Made by a program: the position numbers and the translations under genes. A DNA stretch of 64,000 nucleotides from contig JAXDDX010000283.1 in the NCBI GenBank assembly GCA_034670405.1, positions 267,570-331,569 of the forward strand, read 5' to 3'. Position 1 is the first letter of the stretch; each line of letters starts with the position of its first letter. The stretch comes from Hoplostethus atlanticus (lineage: Eukaryota > Chordata > Actinopteri > Trachichthyiformes > Trachichthyidae). Shown piece by piece: positions 28,621 to 39,396 of the stretch. Under the pieces are notes generated by a model. The model saw only the letters and a program-made list of their open reading frames with translations, was not told the DNA's origin and did not search any database.

Positions 28621-30820
28621 ATCAATAAATTATTACATTATTAAATTAAATACAAAATGTAGCATATAGCACATTCAACCCTGTCAATTGATTACTGGCA
28701 TTAAATATGTTTTTGTTGCCTTTATTGTCTTACAGTTAACAGTTCACTTGACTCAGACATGAGGTGAGTGGAATTTGGGAAGAATTTGGGACCTCTGGGC
28801 CACTACTAAAAGTGTATAATAGCATACAGGCAAATACAGACTGGTCTGTTCCTTAGCTGTGTGATCACTGTTGCACTTTTTTTCTATTATTATTCATCAT
28901 TAAGATGAATGATCATGTTGTAAAGATTCAAAGGAAAAAGGACAAGATAAGACCAGATGAAGGCCAAGGCTGGAGGAAGAGAAAATGAAGACCAGAGCCT
29001 TTGGTGGAAACTTGGACTTTACATTGGGGAAAAAAAGGTATAAACTGATTCTGCCCATTGGAGAATCGTGCATTTTTTGAATATCCAAAGTACTACATTG
29101 CTGTTTGATTACAATGCACATTGAGCCTTCGAGATAGTGGTCTTCAACAAGCACCAGAGTCAAGCTCAACAGATATGGAGCTTTGACTGCGGTTTTTACT
29201 GCGGTGATAATATCGGACTAGCTTTGTTTGAAGTTATCTTGAAGTCGCGCAGGACTTAAAAGGCTAGGAAACAATATCAAGGCCAGTATACTGTATGCTG
29301 CTGCTCCTGCGGCTGGTGGGCACATGTCTATGGATTAAATCTCAATTCATAAATGGGAAAACCTTGTGGGGAAGAGTCAAATAGCTTTGAAACGGCTATG
29401 ACATTTAGACATTTTTATATTTATTTCATTCTATTCATTCATGGTACATTGTGCCAATGACTTTTGGACACTCGTCATCCTTGTTTGAATGCACGTAGTG
29501 ACAGAATGCTTAATGTACAGTATGTGGAGAGATTATGAATCCACAATCCGAGTTATTGATTACTTGTCCGTGGTACACACATCCTTGTAAATACTGGTGG
29601 ATATCATATTATATTTCCTGTTTTTGTCCGGTGAAGCAGATTAGGTATACCAGTACACCCTCTGGACAGGACATCAATCCACTACTAATCCATCTCTTTT
29701 AGTACCAGGCATAGAGGCACAGTCCCATAACTGAAGTCTTTAATATCAGCCAGAGGGTTAAATCACAAACCTCCCAGTATGAGAGCAGACACTCTGCCCC
29801 AGTTTATAGCTTCTATTAAAATCTAACCAGTATCTGGATGTTATATGGATACGGAAAAACGGATACGGAAAAATCGCCATGGGAAGAACCATCATCACCG
29901 AGATACATACAAGGATAATTCAGAGCTCAGAGCATAGAATCAAAGACAAATACTGTATGTAATAGTTTGCTTGCTGACATGCTCACTTGGAAAGCATATA
30001 TCAAATATAGCCATTGGATTACATATTGATTGGGTTTGAGTGCCTTAGCACTCCATCAAGGTGTTGCTTTGCTTCATGTCTTTGGCCCTTTTGTCCTCAG
30101 CTATTGCAGGAAAGTACTCATTTTCTAAGTAGACTTCCCCTAGTGTGTCTGTTTGTGAAGATCCTTGAAGAGAAATACTGGCTAGTCCCGCTCAAGTTGT
30201 GCAACCATAAGAAACAAAAGCATACCGTAGGACTTTTATTTCTGATGTGCCTGGGAAAACGTGAAGAGCACACTGAGAAGCCAGACCTCCATGCTGCCTC
30301 TTTTCAGTCCCACTACGCTGGAGATTGTGCCAAAATTGGAATGAAAAGCTCATTCTGCTTCTTCCTCTGAACGGCAAAGTACCCAGAAACCCCTCTAAGC
30401 GCTCCTCTGAATCCCAGTGCTCTCCTTTATGAAAAGGCAACATTCTCTGAACACCGTTTGGACCAGTTTGGGGACCAGCTTAGGGTGTAATGCCTTTATT
30501 ATTTAGACTGCAGGCTGCTGTGAGCAATAGTGTATTCCAGCACTAAGCTTCAAAACACTCACACACCTCCTTATTGGTGGCTGTTATCTGGCAAATGCCC
30601 TTGCTTTTCAAGGTACACTAATATTTTTCAAAAGCAAGCAAATGGACCGCTGTCACTGCTGTATTTTAATGGAGCATTTTTTTTTAATTTAAGTGAGTAA
30701 AACAGCATGTATTGGGCAGATTGAAAATCAACCTCATTCATATTGTTTAGCCCTTAAACAATCACACAGAGACAAAGAGATATAGGCAGTCTTCGTAAAT
30801 AGTTTTCTTAATGCAGAACT
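28621..30820. other. Unassigned, no recognised gene
   Basis: Frames of 89-118 codons (28900-29169 minus, 30014-30370 plus) show no motif, no good start context and no splice support. No terminal repeats were found. Confidence 0.4.
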
Positions 30821-30824
30821 CTCC

Positions 30825-31232
30825 ACCTTAACACATACTGATAATTATGAACTATTATGTCTATTCTGTATACTCTACTTGCCCAAACTCGGCATCTATT
30901 GAACGCCCGACCGCCCTGGTAGGGGGATCCCTCTCTGAGTAGCCCCTCCCAAGGTTTCTTCCATTTTTTTCTCCTAAAAGGTTTTGTGGGAGTTTGTCCT
31001 TGTCCTCTGCGAGGGTCCAAGGTTGGGGGGTGTCGAGTGCCACTATTTATTGTTTTCTTATTATGGGCATTCTGAAGCCAATCAATTCAAATAATTGTGA
31101 TTTGAATTGTCTAAAACTTTAATGTAATCTTTTTACTACTGTACTCTTTTTAGTGCTTTACCTTTTTCCTGTTAAACACTTTGTAACTATGTTTGGAAAA
31201 GTTCAATAGAAATAAAGTTTATCATTATTATT
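30825..31232 (+). mobile_element. 3' untranslated tail of a fish retroelement
   Basis: The segment has CTCCCAAGGTTTCTTCCATT, GGTTTTGTGGGAGTTTGTCC, GCGAGGGTCCAAGG, then CACTTTGTAACTATGTTTGG and a final AATAGAAATAAAGTTTATCA. This succession is familiar from the 3' ends of fish non-LTR elements of the Rex type, ending in a poly(A)-signal-like motif and ATT repeats. No coding part is attached. Confidence 0.5.
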
Positions 31233-31880
31233 ATAGTATGTTGCAGCAATGCTGTGACTTCTAGAAGGGAGAACTGTGTGTGTGTGAGTGTGAGAGAGAG
31301 ATAATTGTTAATAGACCTGAGATGTTCCAATGCTCAGACCTTATTTTAACGTTTTACTTCTTCCTCCAAACATTTTTTCACAACCACCATCACAGTGAAA
31401 ACAGCTTTAATAATAATGAAAACTAAATATTAAATTATTGCATCTTAATTTGGATGTGTATCTACAACTCCCTTTCCACCTGGCATTAACATGAGTCTTG
31501 TATCCTGATTGTGTCTAGATCTGATGCAGCTGGATTATATTTACACCGGACATTAAAATGCATCTCCAGTATACACAATGAAATTCGATTTCTATTTCTT
31601 GCCAAAGCACAGATTGCCGAGCACATTGCTTGCTCTGGTAATATTTACATCCTGTAAAAGTGACAGTAAACCTCTTGTATCCACCGGTATTCTGACAATC
31701 CACTTGCCATCGAATTCCAATTTCATAACATAGTATATTACTATCTGCTTATCTGACACCTGCTGTTTTGTGTGCATTTCCTTGTTAGATTCATGAATTT
31801 ATTTCCAATTATGTAGTTGCTATATGTGGAATGGAGACAGATTACACTTGTACTTTAATGTTAAACTAATAATGACATTG
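31233..31880. other. Unassigned
   Basis: This stretch contains a short GT/GAGA tract near 31275-31302 and minus-strand frames of about 60 codons without motifs. Confidence 0.35.
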
Positions 31881-31882
31881 TC

Positions 31883-32075
31883 GTAAAAATAAACGTCCAT
31901 TTTGCTACTCCCTATCACTGATAACACAATAGTGATTCAACCTATAGCCAGTTCATGAAAGCGTTTAGATTTATAGTTCTAAACACCTGGTGTCAGGTAG
32001 GTCTTCCTGAGAAAAATCCTCTGAATAAATAGAAGAACTGGGTAGTTAGCATATCAATAGCTGCCATCACAGCAC
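31883..32075 (+). repeat. Dispersed repeat, copy A
   Basis: It shares with 43020-43245 the ordered phrases GTCC-TTTTGCT, GATTCAACCT/GATCCAACCT, AGCCAGTTCATGAAAGC, GTCAGGTAGGTCTTCCT (GTCGGGTAGGTCTTTCCT), AAAAATCCTCTG and GAAGAACTGG. Both copies are on the same strand. Family unknown. Confidence 0.7.
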
Positions 32076-32475
32076 TGATCACACCATTTGATTGACAGGC
32101 GATCTCTTTCAAAATTAAGTTTCAGACTTTCAAAACTCAGCTGGTTTCCCACGTGGGAGACCAATAAAGCTAATGTGGAATTCATCCCTGCCCACAGGCC
32201 TTGTATGTTAGCAAGCCTCTGCTGCATGTACGTAATCAATTACAGATCTTCCACTGGCGCTACCCTAGATAAATGGGCTGAAGGATAGATGAGCAGCCAT
32301 ATATTTAGAGACATCTGATTTTTGGAGAGAAAATAATACAAAATGCCTCATAAAAAGGCTGATTTTGCAAGTCAAGAGTAGCTTAAGATATACTGGGCTT
32401 GGTGTTGTATGTCCTCACATGCCCTTTGGAAGAAATAAATAGGTTTCAGACAGACCATGGCAATGGGCTTTTTAA

Positions 32476-32478
<3 letters not shown>

Positions 32479-32508
<30 letters not shown>
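32479..32508. repeat. (CA)n microsatellite
   Basis: Fifteen uninterrupted CA units. The minus-strand frame over it (Cys-Val repeats) is an artefact. Confidence 0.95.
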
Positions 32509-32509
<1 letters not shown>

Positions 32510-32616
32510 CCCTATCTCACTCCCAGCTAACTTAAGACACATCCAGGATCTCAAAGAGCAAGCGGAAATGTATCACACCCTGAAGTTCTCTCTCTGTCTG
32601 TAGCTCTCTCTATTAG

Positions 32617-33069
32617 GCTTTTCACACTTGAATATGTTAGCCCAGGGTTAACTTTAACCCTGGGTTATAATAGCCCTGGGTTAACTTCTCACCTTTCACA
32701 CTAGTTTTCTTTAACCCTGGGCTAACAGTTGACCCCGGGTATTCAGTGTTCAGGATTTCACACTGTAAGCTTGTAGACCCCGGGTTAACGTTTAATACTA
32801 ATGTTTAACTCGCTGTTACATTCTAACCCGTTACATTCTAACCCCACAACGTTTCACACTATTGTTCTTAGCACCGCGTTTCGGGGATAGCACCACAAAA
32901 GCAGTGCTAACCCTGCTTCGTAGCAGGGTTTGTTAACCCAGGGTTAAAAGCGGTGTTAATCCTCTTTCAAAAATGCAAGTGTGAAACGCTGTTTAGCCCG
33001 GGGTTAAATGCATCCTTAACTCTGGGTTAAGAAAGACGTTAGCCCGGGGTTAAGTGTAGTGTGAAAAGC
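32617..33069. mobile_element. Palindrome-rich MITE, about 450 bp
   Basis: Inverted ends GCTTTTCACACT (32618) and AGTGTGAAAAGC (ending 33069) flank a body made of repeated, mutually complementary motifs: TTAGCCCAGGGTTAA, TTTAACCCTGGG, ACCCCGGGTTAA, GCCCGGGGTTAA. TTTCACACT recurs internally. There is no coding frame. The TSD is unclear, so the superfamily is not assigned. The structure would fold into multiple hairpins. Confidence 0.75.
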
Positions 33070-33218
33070 ATATATGTTCTCTTTCTGTCTGTTGCATTGT
33101 TGCGCATGTTTGTCATTGTGGTCACTGTTTTGTATCAGTCACTGTAATCTGCCACGGTGTACTGTCCTTTTGGGGCCAGATAGCACTGCATTTTGCTCTG
33201 TGCTTGTGTGTTTCAATG

Positions 33219-33421
33219 TGTATTGCCATAGGCAGGTCAATCCAGCTATCCTCTTAGTGTTGTGGTCTAGATGCACCACCTGCTGGGTGTGGAGTATATG
33301 CCGTAAATTGACAGTAACCAGCTATGCTATGTGCTATGCGAGAGGCTCATATTAAAGTTTGTCTGTCACTCACGCCATTGTCTGTGTCCTTTGTATCCAG
33401 CATCAAGTACCAAATATTACA
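33219..33421 (+). repeat. 5' LTR of the gypsy element
   Basis: TGTATTGCCATAGGCAGGTC to AAATATTACA, followed by TTGGCAACGAGG, a gypsy-type primer-binding site. It shares most of its length with 38967-39155, including CTATCCTCTTAGTGTTGTGG and TTGTATCCAGCATCAAGT. AGGCTCATATTAAAG at 33342 may be its TATA-like element. Confidence 0.85.
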
Positions 33422-33553
33422 TTGGCAACGAGGAATAAACCAGAGCCATAAACAGCCTACTGATGAACAGATGAAATGCACTGGGTGAGTTGCTAAGCTA
33501 GGCTAAAGCTAACAAGGACGAGTAGCTAACACTGAAGCACAACTCTACCCGTA

Positions 33554-33853
33554 ATGGCTGTCGGAGGCAACATCGCACTTCCACACTTTGACACCAAAAG
33601 CGATCCAACCTCTGTTGGGCCACGTTGGGCAAAGTGGGTCCAAAGGTTTGAAAAATTATACCACTGCCATGAACATTACTGGAGATGCTAGGCTAAAAGC
33701 ATTGCTGTTGCACTTGGGGAACGAGTGCATGATATTTGACACATTGGCAGTAGAAGAAGACAAATATGCGGACACCAAACAGAAACTAGCAGGATACTTT
33801 TCACCTAAGAACGTTCAATACCAAGTCTACACGTGCAAAAAAAGCAATGCTGA
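33554..33853 (+). pseudogene. Gypsy gag fragment
   Basis: Combining frames gives ALPHFDT, SDPTSVGPRWAKWVQRFE, then DARLKALLLHLGNEC, DTLAVEEDKYADTKQKLAGY and FSPKNVQYQVY, a pattern common to N-terminal gag of fish gypsy elements. There is at least one frameshift. It is interrupted at 33861 by the hAT element and resumes briefly at 34961. Confidence 0.75.
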
Positions 33854-33861
33854 GAGACAAC

Positions 33862-34960
33862 TAGGGCTGTACCCGACTCAGAATTTTGTCAGTCGAATCG
33901 GATTCGGCCATTCAATATGGCGATTCGACTATTCGTTCATTTTTTTAATATAGATATAATATAGACTATCAGAATCAGAAAATCCATTGGCATAAGTTTC
34001 AGTGATGATTTCGACCACGTTAACATAGTCAAATGCAACAGAGCCATGGGAACATATTTTTGAGCATTTAAAAATCAATAGACAGATTTGAATTGCGGCC
34101 TATTTGAATTGCCGACATGTCAGGCTACCATATGGATTTGTCGGAATAATGAGACAGACAGCACACGTGTTTGTTTAAATCAATCTCTTATAACCTAATT
34201 TTTTTTTATTTCACTTCAGTTTAAACATGAAAAACAACGTGTAAATGAACAAATTAAACCGTTTTAAATAAATTCACAGCATTCACGGCGCTTTGAAATA
34301 ACTTCTCGTCTTCAGGCTTATAGGCTACTGTATTTCTCTTTAAACATAAAATAAATAAATCTTAAGTGTGGGAGAGGAAACTAGTTTGTCAACATTACTT
34401 GGGAGAAGTGAACTTCGGGTCTTGTTAACGATGAAGCCGGCCTTTGAGAATATTCGCTCCGATGGTGTAGACGTGGAGGGGATGCAGATAATCATCTGTT
34501 GTTTGATCCTGCAAGTATGTCTTCATTTCGTTCTGAATCAGTGACAGTCCCTCTTCTTCTTGATCAGTTGACATCAGCAGCATGACTATCTCCTTCTCCT
34601 TGTCATTTTTATTCTTTTTTGGAGGAAGCTCAGTCTCCATTCTGCTGTCCTCGCGTTCCATTTGCGCTGGGCCTTGCACAATGTTTTGATACAGACTCTT
34701 GGCCAGATCTGCCACTGTTTGTCAGTTTTTTTTTTTAAATAGAATATAAAAATATAGATTCCCCTTATTTATAATTCCTCATTGAAATGTTATCCCCGTG
34801 GACTTTTGTAAGCTTCTATCTGTTTTATCCTGTTATTTTAATGCACACTGACTGACAAAAAAAAACCCCAAAAAAACGACTGCTCGACTTGAAGAATCTC
34901 AGTCGACTGATGGGTCTCCGACAGACGATTCGACTCATTGAGTTTCAGGGGGCAGCCCTA
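33862..34960 (-). mobile_element. hAT element A with TSD GAGACAAC
   Basis: The ends TAGGGCTG and CAGCCCTA are perfect inverted repeats, flanked by GAGACAAC at 33854-33861 and 34961-34968. The subterminal left part has TCGAATCGGATTCGGCCATT and the right TCGACTGATGGGTCTCCG. The interior carries the remnant of a transposase C-terminus on the minus strand. At 1.1 kb it lacks most of a hAT gene, so it is an internally deleted copy. Confidence 0.88.
34380..34715 (-). pseudogene. hAT transposase C-terminal remnant (element A)
   Basis: The minus-strand frame 34715-34425 starts MADLAKSLYQNIV, contains an acidic EEEGLSLIQNEMKTYLQ and runs to YTIGANILKGRL; in a shifted frame it continues AGFIVNKTRSSLLPSNVDKL. 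The last part matches the end of the hAT dimerisation domain, where a sequence of the type AG-x-x-V-x-x-x-RS-x-L-x-P-x-x-V-x-x-L is usual. The RNase H-like catalytic core is missing. Confidence 0.7.
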
Positions 34961-34968
34961 GAGACAAC

Positions 34969-35592
34969 AGCAAACTGGAATTACAAAGAGTGCATCAGTT
35001 AACCAGTATGGCACATAATGAGGGCAAGAGGCCAGGCTCATCAAGCAGTGAAGATGCATATGCTTGTAGTTAATACTGGCGTGACTTCTAAGCTGCCACA
35101 GACCCATGTCAAGTTAAATAGCATCAGTGTGGCGGCAGCTGCCAGTGGGCCACAGTCGTTTTGCTCATCGGTTTGGCAGATTTTTTAGCTTACCAAGTCA
35201 AAGGAAAAAGAGACTGCGAAAAAAAGCAGACCGCAAACAGCCTGCTATCTGGTTTGATAGATTCAGGGGCCACAGTGAACATCGTCAATGAAGTGACATT
35301 CAACAAATAGTGCTACGCCCACAGCTCAGCCCCACTGAAACCAAAATATATCCATATCGTTCCATTGTTGCGCATTACACCCACCATGGACCACGAGATG
35401 CACAAGGTCAATGGAGCCACCTTATTCTCCAAACTAGAGCTGAGGGCCAGTTATCACCAGCTTGAACTCCACCCTGACAGCAGGTACATCACAACATTCT
35501 CCACACACCTTGGTTTGAGACCATACAAGCTGAACTTTGGTATCTCATCAGCTGCAGAGGTGCTCCAGAATGCCATCTGCCAGACTCTACGG
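34969..35592 (+). pseudogene. Gypsy protease motif and central RT fragment
   Basis: The protease active site is visible as GLIDSGATVNIVNEVTFNK near 35255-35308, with a stop after it. After a deletion the RT resumes at about 35365: VNGATLFSKLELRASYHQLE, DSRYITTFSTHLGL, PYKLNFGISSAAEVLQNAI, up to CQTLR. The hAT element B is inserted at 35593. RT fingers and the region before the YxDD motif are incomplete. Confidence 0.8.
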
Positions 35593-36539
35593 CAGTGGTT
35601 CCCAAACTTTTTCAAACCAAAGAACCCCTTCATAGTACATTTCTTTTCACGGCACCCCCCCCACCCCCTTTAAGCTAAAAATGACACCATGAATATGTTA
35701 TAAGAATGTATTTTAATGAACTGGCATCAATATGAAGTGAAATAAAATAACTTCTTAAAATGAAACATTATTCTCAACCACTCAGCTAATAAGAAAAAAA
35801 ATAGATGTCAACCATTTTGATTGACTTGTTTGAACTAAGGCTATATTTGTTGCAGTGTGTGATTTATGCAGATTTACAGATCAATGTTTAACTTAAAATA
35901 AATAGTTAAAAAAAAAAAAAAAAAGTGCATTTATTTTGCTTTGTTCAAAACGTAAAATAAGCCTACTTTTTAGGTTAATAAGAAAAACAAAGAACGAAAA
36001 TATCAGGCATTTTAGTGGGACGTGTGAGCCTGCTGGTGAGAGCAGTCTCTTGATGCAGGGAGAGATTGAAGAGCGCAACGCGTAGATCTGACTCCACTGA
36101 CAGGCGATGCCTTCTCTTGCTTTTCACGTATGTCAGGGATGAGAAAGCCAGCTCACACAAGTATGATGTTGGGAACGGCAATAGCACACTGATCGCGCAG
36201 TTTGCCAGAGATGGATATTCGTGTCCCACAAGCAGCCAAAACTTGTCCGACGACATTTCTCCAAACTTCAATTTCAAAGTGCGATCCATTTTCAGTTCTG
36301 CAAGTTCTTCGTGGGCTTTGATTGTCAACTTCTTTGCTGATTCTGATGATCGGGAGTTGAAAGGATCGCGGATCCAGTCAGTCGTCATTCTTTGAAGCGG
36401 GGAAATAACACACAAACCTTTCATCAAGCGTTTTCAGATGCGCTGAAACGTTATTAAATAGACACAATAAAACATGGAAATTAACAGATCTTGCGGCACC
36501 CCTGGCCAGTCATTACAGCACCCACTTTGGGAACCACTG
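35593..36539 (-). mobile_element. hAT element B with TSD CTCTACGG
   Basis: CAGTGGTTCCCAAAC at the left and TTTGGGAACCACTG at the right form the inverted ends, with a perfect CTCTACGG duplication at 35585-35592 and 36540-36547. At 947 bp it is an internally deleted copy that retains the 3' part of a transposase gene on the minus strand. Confidence 0.92.
35975..36427 (-). pseudogene. hAT transposase C-terminus, ZBED-like (element B)
   Basis: The 150-codon minus-strand frame includes EELAELKMDRTLKLKF, SSDKFWLLVGHEYPSLANCA, then LLPFPTSYLCELAFSSLTYV and KSKRRHRLSVESDLRVALFN. This is the hAT dimerisation region as found in transposases related to ZBED5/FAM200-type domesticated proteins. The N-terminal BED finger and the catalytic acidic residues of the core are deleted. 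The ATG at 36427 is not a native start. Confidence 0.85.
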
Positions 36540-36547
36540 CTCTACGG

Positions 36548-37079
36548 GGCCTCACAGATCTGAACCTGAGAGATGACATAATTGTCTATAGTGCTACCCA
36601 GATTGAGCATAACAACTTCCAAGCAGTGTTCCAGAGGCTCAAGGAGAGTAGCCTCACTCTCAACTGCAAATATTGTGAGTTCCACAAGTCCAGGCTATAG
36701 TTCTTAGGATTCATTTTTTCTGCTGATGGTCTCTCCGCCAACCCCAAGAAGATCACAGCCGCCCAGCAAGTCAGTGACCCCAAGGATTCCGGCGAGATCA
36801 GAAGCCTACTCGGGATGGTAAACCACTGCACTAGATTCATCAAAGACTTTGCATCCATCTCTGAACACCTGTGCAAGCTTACAGAGCAGATTACAGCACA
36901 AAAACCTTCAGAAACAGTCTGACTAGTGACACCACTGTCATACTTTGACCCGGATAAGGAAACAGAACTGATCGTTAATGCTAGCCCCATTGGACTGGGT
37001 GCCATTCTTTGTGAGGAGGAAGGAGATAGACGCATCGTACACCAGCCGTGCTCTCAAGAATGTAGCGATCCGATACTCG
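36548..37079 (+). pseudogene. Gypsy RT palm/thumb and start of RNase H
   Basis: It continues the RT after element B: GLTDLNLRDDIIVYS (YxDD-equivalent altered to LRDD), NFQAVFQRLKESSLTLN, CEFHKSRL then a TAG, FLGFIFSADGLSANPKK, SLLGMVNHCTRFIKDFASIS. RNase H begins ELIVNASPIGLGAILCEE (the usual D of the first motif is N here) and ends YTSRALKNVAIRYS, where the solo LTR is inserted. Confidence 0.8.
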
Positions 37080-38200
37080 TGTGACTGGGGCACCTATACC
37101 CCAGACTACAAGGACCCGACTACGCCACTCTGGGAATTTCACCCAGAGAACGCCCAATAAATCCACAAGTTCTTTAATAAAGAGGGAGCAGAGGCGTGAG
37201 TTTCCAGTTCCAAAACAGATGTTTTATTAAAAGTCACCTGGGTAATTTGGATGTAGTAGATGAGGCTAAAGACAAAAGCAGCATTTCTTTATTACAAAAC
37301 ATGCATATTCTAAAATATTACTACATGCGGGCACGTTACCAGTACAGGGGGAGGGTGCCAGGAAAGACCCACAGGGGGAAGGGAGTGAGGGGAAGAGGGT
37401 CAAAGTGCTTCACCACCACTAATATGGAACACACGCACAGTTGTTTGCACTCACTGCAAAACAAAAAGCACACAGGTTAGAATATACTATAAAGTAGCAT
37501 GCAACAAAAGCAGTCGCTCACACTCACTACTAGATATAAGAAAGGCACAGCAAAGATAGCATGCAATAGGAACCCAAGGGAAAACCCCTGACGCGTAACC
37601 CACCACCTGCAAGTCTATCCCACCCCAACCGTCTGTTCCTAGCAAGAAACCCAGCAATACCAAACCCTTATTTACAAACACGAGTTGGTTTACCAGAAAA
37701 ATAATACAAAGTCCTCCGTCACAACAGACAGCCATGTACAGGCCAGCACTTTAATCAAATAAACAGAAGGAAAACAATAACCCAGAATAAAGTTAGGTAA
37801 ATAAGTTTAACAGAAAATAAATCAAATAACCAACTAATAACAGTAACCAAAGATAGGGAAACTATGCAAGACAAAAACAGGACACAGGACAAAAACAGCA
37901 GTAGCAACAGAGCCCCTCCAGCTAGCTCCGGTCCCACTGCAGACACCTGCAAGGATGCCAAGGGAACACTTAGACACGTACACAGACAACATCTACAATA
38001 AAAACCAGTAACGCTCATACCTTCTCTCTTCCTAATCTCCTTCCGAAACCAGCACCAGGGTCAAGACAGAGCAAGGTGAGTCTGCCACTAGCTGCCTTTA
38101 AATGGGCCCAGCCTAGGTAGGAAGCAACACATCACCTGTTTGCAATTGGGGTGATTAGGAGGCGTGGCAAAACCTACAAGAGACAGCTCTACCTGTTACA
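37080..38200 (-). mobile_element. Solo LTR (1.1 kb), TSD CTCG
   Basis: It begins TGTGACTGGGG and ends CTGTTACA, giving TGTGAC/GTTACA inverted ends, with CTCG at 37076-37079 and 38201-38204 (5 bp if the flanking A is counted). The insertion splits RYS from QTEKEALA in the RNase H frame, which rejoins exactly in phase. TTTAAATGGGCC near 38096 reads as GGCCCATTTAAAGG on the minus strand, a possible TATA region, so minus orientation is favoured. No internal retroviral genes are present. Confidence 0.78.
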
Positions 38201-38966
38201 CTCGCAAACAGAGAAGGAAGCACTAGCAGTTGTATGGAGTTGTGAGCACTTCCACCTCTATATCTATGGTCGTCCATTCACATTGGTGGCTGACCACAAG
38301 GCTTGTGAGGTAATATGGAGCAATCCCAGATCAAAACCACCCGCTACAATTGAGAGATGGGAACTGAGGCTTCAGCCATACAACTTCCAAATGGAGTACA
38401 GCAAAGTTGACAAACGTTCCAGCTCAGACAGGCGACAGCACCTGTGCAACAAAAGTAGCAGAAGAATATGTCAACTTCATCGCATATCATGCAACACCCA
38501 AAGGACCCAGAAAGACCCAATCCTTCAAAAGATCAGTTCCCACATCAGAGTTAATAGATGGCACAAAATAACAAATCACATGCAACACACTGACGCACTG
38601 AAACGGTTCAAACTAGCCAGTAGTGAGTTGACTGTCGCAGACTGATGACATCATACTAAGGGGTACAAGAATTGTTAGAAGGGACACAACAGAGTCCTAC
38701 AGGAGGGACACCAGGGCATTGTCATTCAACAGAGACACGTTTGCCAAGTTTTCTAGGGTTTCATCAGGCAGACTAATGCCGCAGCAGTGCTATTCATGCA
38801 AACCCTAGGTAAAGCCATCCGCATGGCAGGAACACAAGGTTTTCCATGGAATCAGCGTCTCAACGTCCTCTGTAAATTGAGTTGTTGTTCCAGTGGAAGG
38901 TACCCAGGAACCCTGTTAGCATCAAACTACCATCCATTATGGATTAAAAAAAAGAGAGATGCGTGA
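38201..38966 (+). pseudogene. Gypsy RNase H end and decayed 3' region
   Basis: QTEKEALAVVWSCEHFHLYI, GRPFTLVADHKACEVIW and ERWELRLQPYNFQMEYSKVD are the RNase H C-terminal part. Beyond it only scraps are readable in shifting frames (AEEYVNFIAYHATPK; DDIILRGTRIV), corresponding to the linker before integrase. The integrase itself is missing. A purine-rich AAAAAAAAGAGAGATG precedes the 3' LTR. Confidence 0.75.
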
Positions 38967-39155
38967 TGTAATGTCCATAGGCAGGTCAATACAGCTATCC
39001 TCTTAGTGTTGTGGTCTAGGCCACCTGCTGGTTGCGGAGCATATGCTGTAAGTCGAGGTAACCGGCAACGCTATGAACACGTGAGAGGCTGATACTAATG
39101 TCTGTCAGTCATTGTCTGTGTCCATTGTATCCAGCATCAAGTGCAAAGTATTACA
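38967..39155 (+). repeat. 3' LTR of the gypsy element
   Basis: TGTAATGTCCATAGGCAGG to AAAGTATTACA, followed by the TSD CAATG. It differs from the 5' LTR by several substitutions and indels, which argues for an old insertion. Confidence 0.85.
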
Positions 39156-39396
39156 CAATGGGTGATGTAGTTTTGTTGTAATTTGGTTCACTCTAATTGG
39201 CTTTTTTTGTCAGTGTTTGTAAGTGAACTAAGTTTCAAGACCTGCTGAGTGAGGGGACTCTTGTTTTTGGTCGGCTCTTGGTATTGCAGGGCCTTGAAAT
39301 GGTAAGAATGTGGATTACTATGTTTTAGGTGTAGCTAATAATTGATTGTCTTTTTTTTTGAGTAGGGGGAATTGACCTAATTCAGCTCTAAATTCC

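Larger units (their letters stand above)
33219..39155 (+). mobile_element. Ty3/gypsy element with both LTRs, TSD CAATG, three nested insertions
   Basis: CAATG at 33214-33218 and again at 39156-39160 flanks an element with short LTRs (33219-33421 and 38967-39155), primer-binding site TTGGCAACGAGGA and a purine-rich tract before the 3' LTR. The gag, protease and RT-RNase H remnants are interrupted by a hAT (33862-34960), a second hAT (35593-36539) and a solo LTR (37080-38200), each with its own TSD. Removing the last one restores the reading RYS/QTEKEALAVVW exactly. Integrase is absent, apparently through deletion. Confidence 0.88.

Noticed and set aside
30014-30443. 118-codon plus-strand frame with an overlapping minus-strand 83-codon frame
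   Set aside because: No motif, no splice or promoter evidence, ordinary AT-rich composition; treated as chance.
33588-38640. A cellular gene with several exons on the plus strand
   Set aside because: All pieces are gag, protease, RT and RNase H of one LTR element, and the gaps between them are transposon insertions with target-site duplications, not introns.
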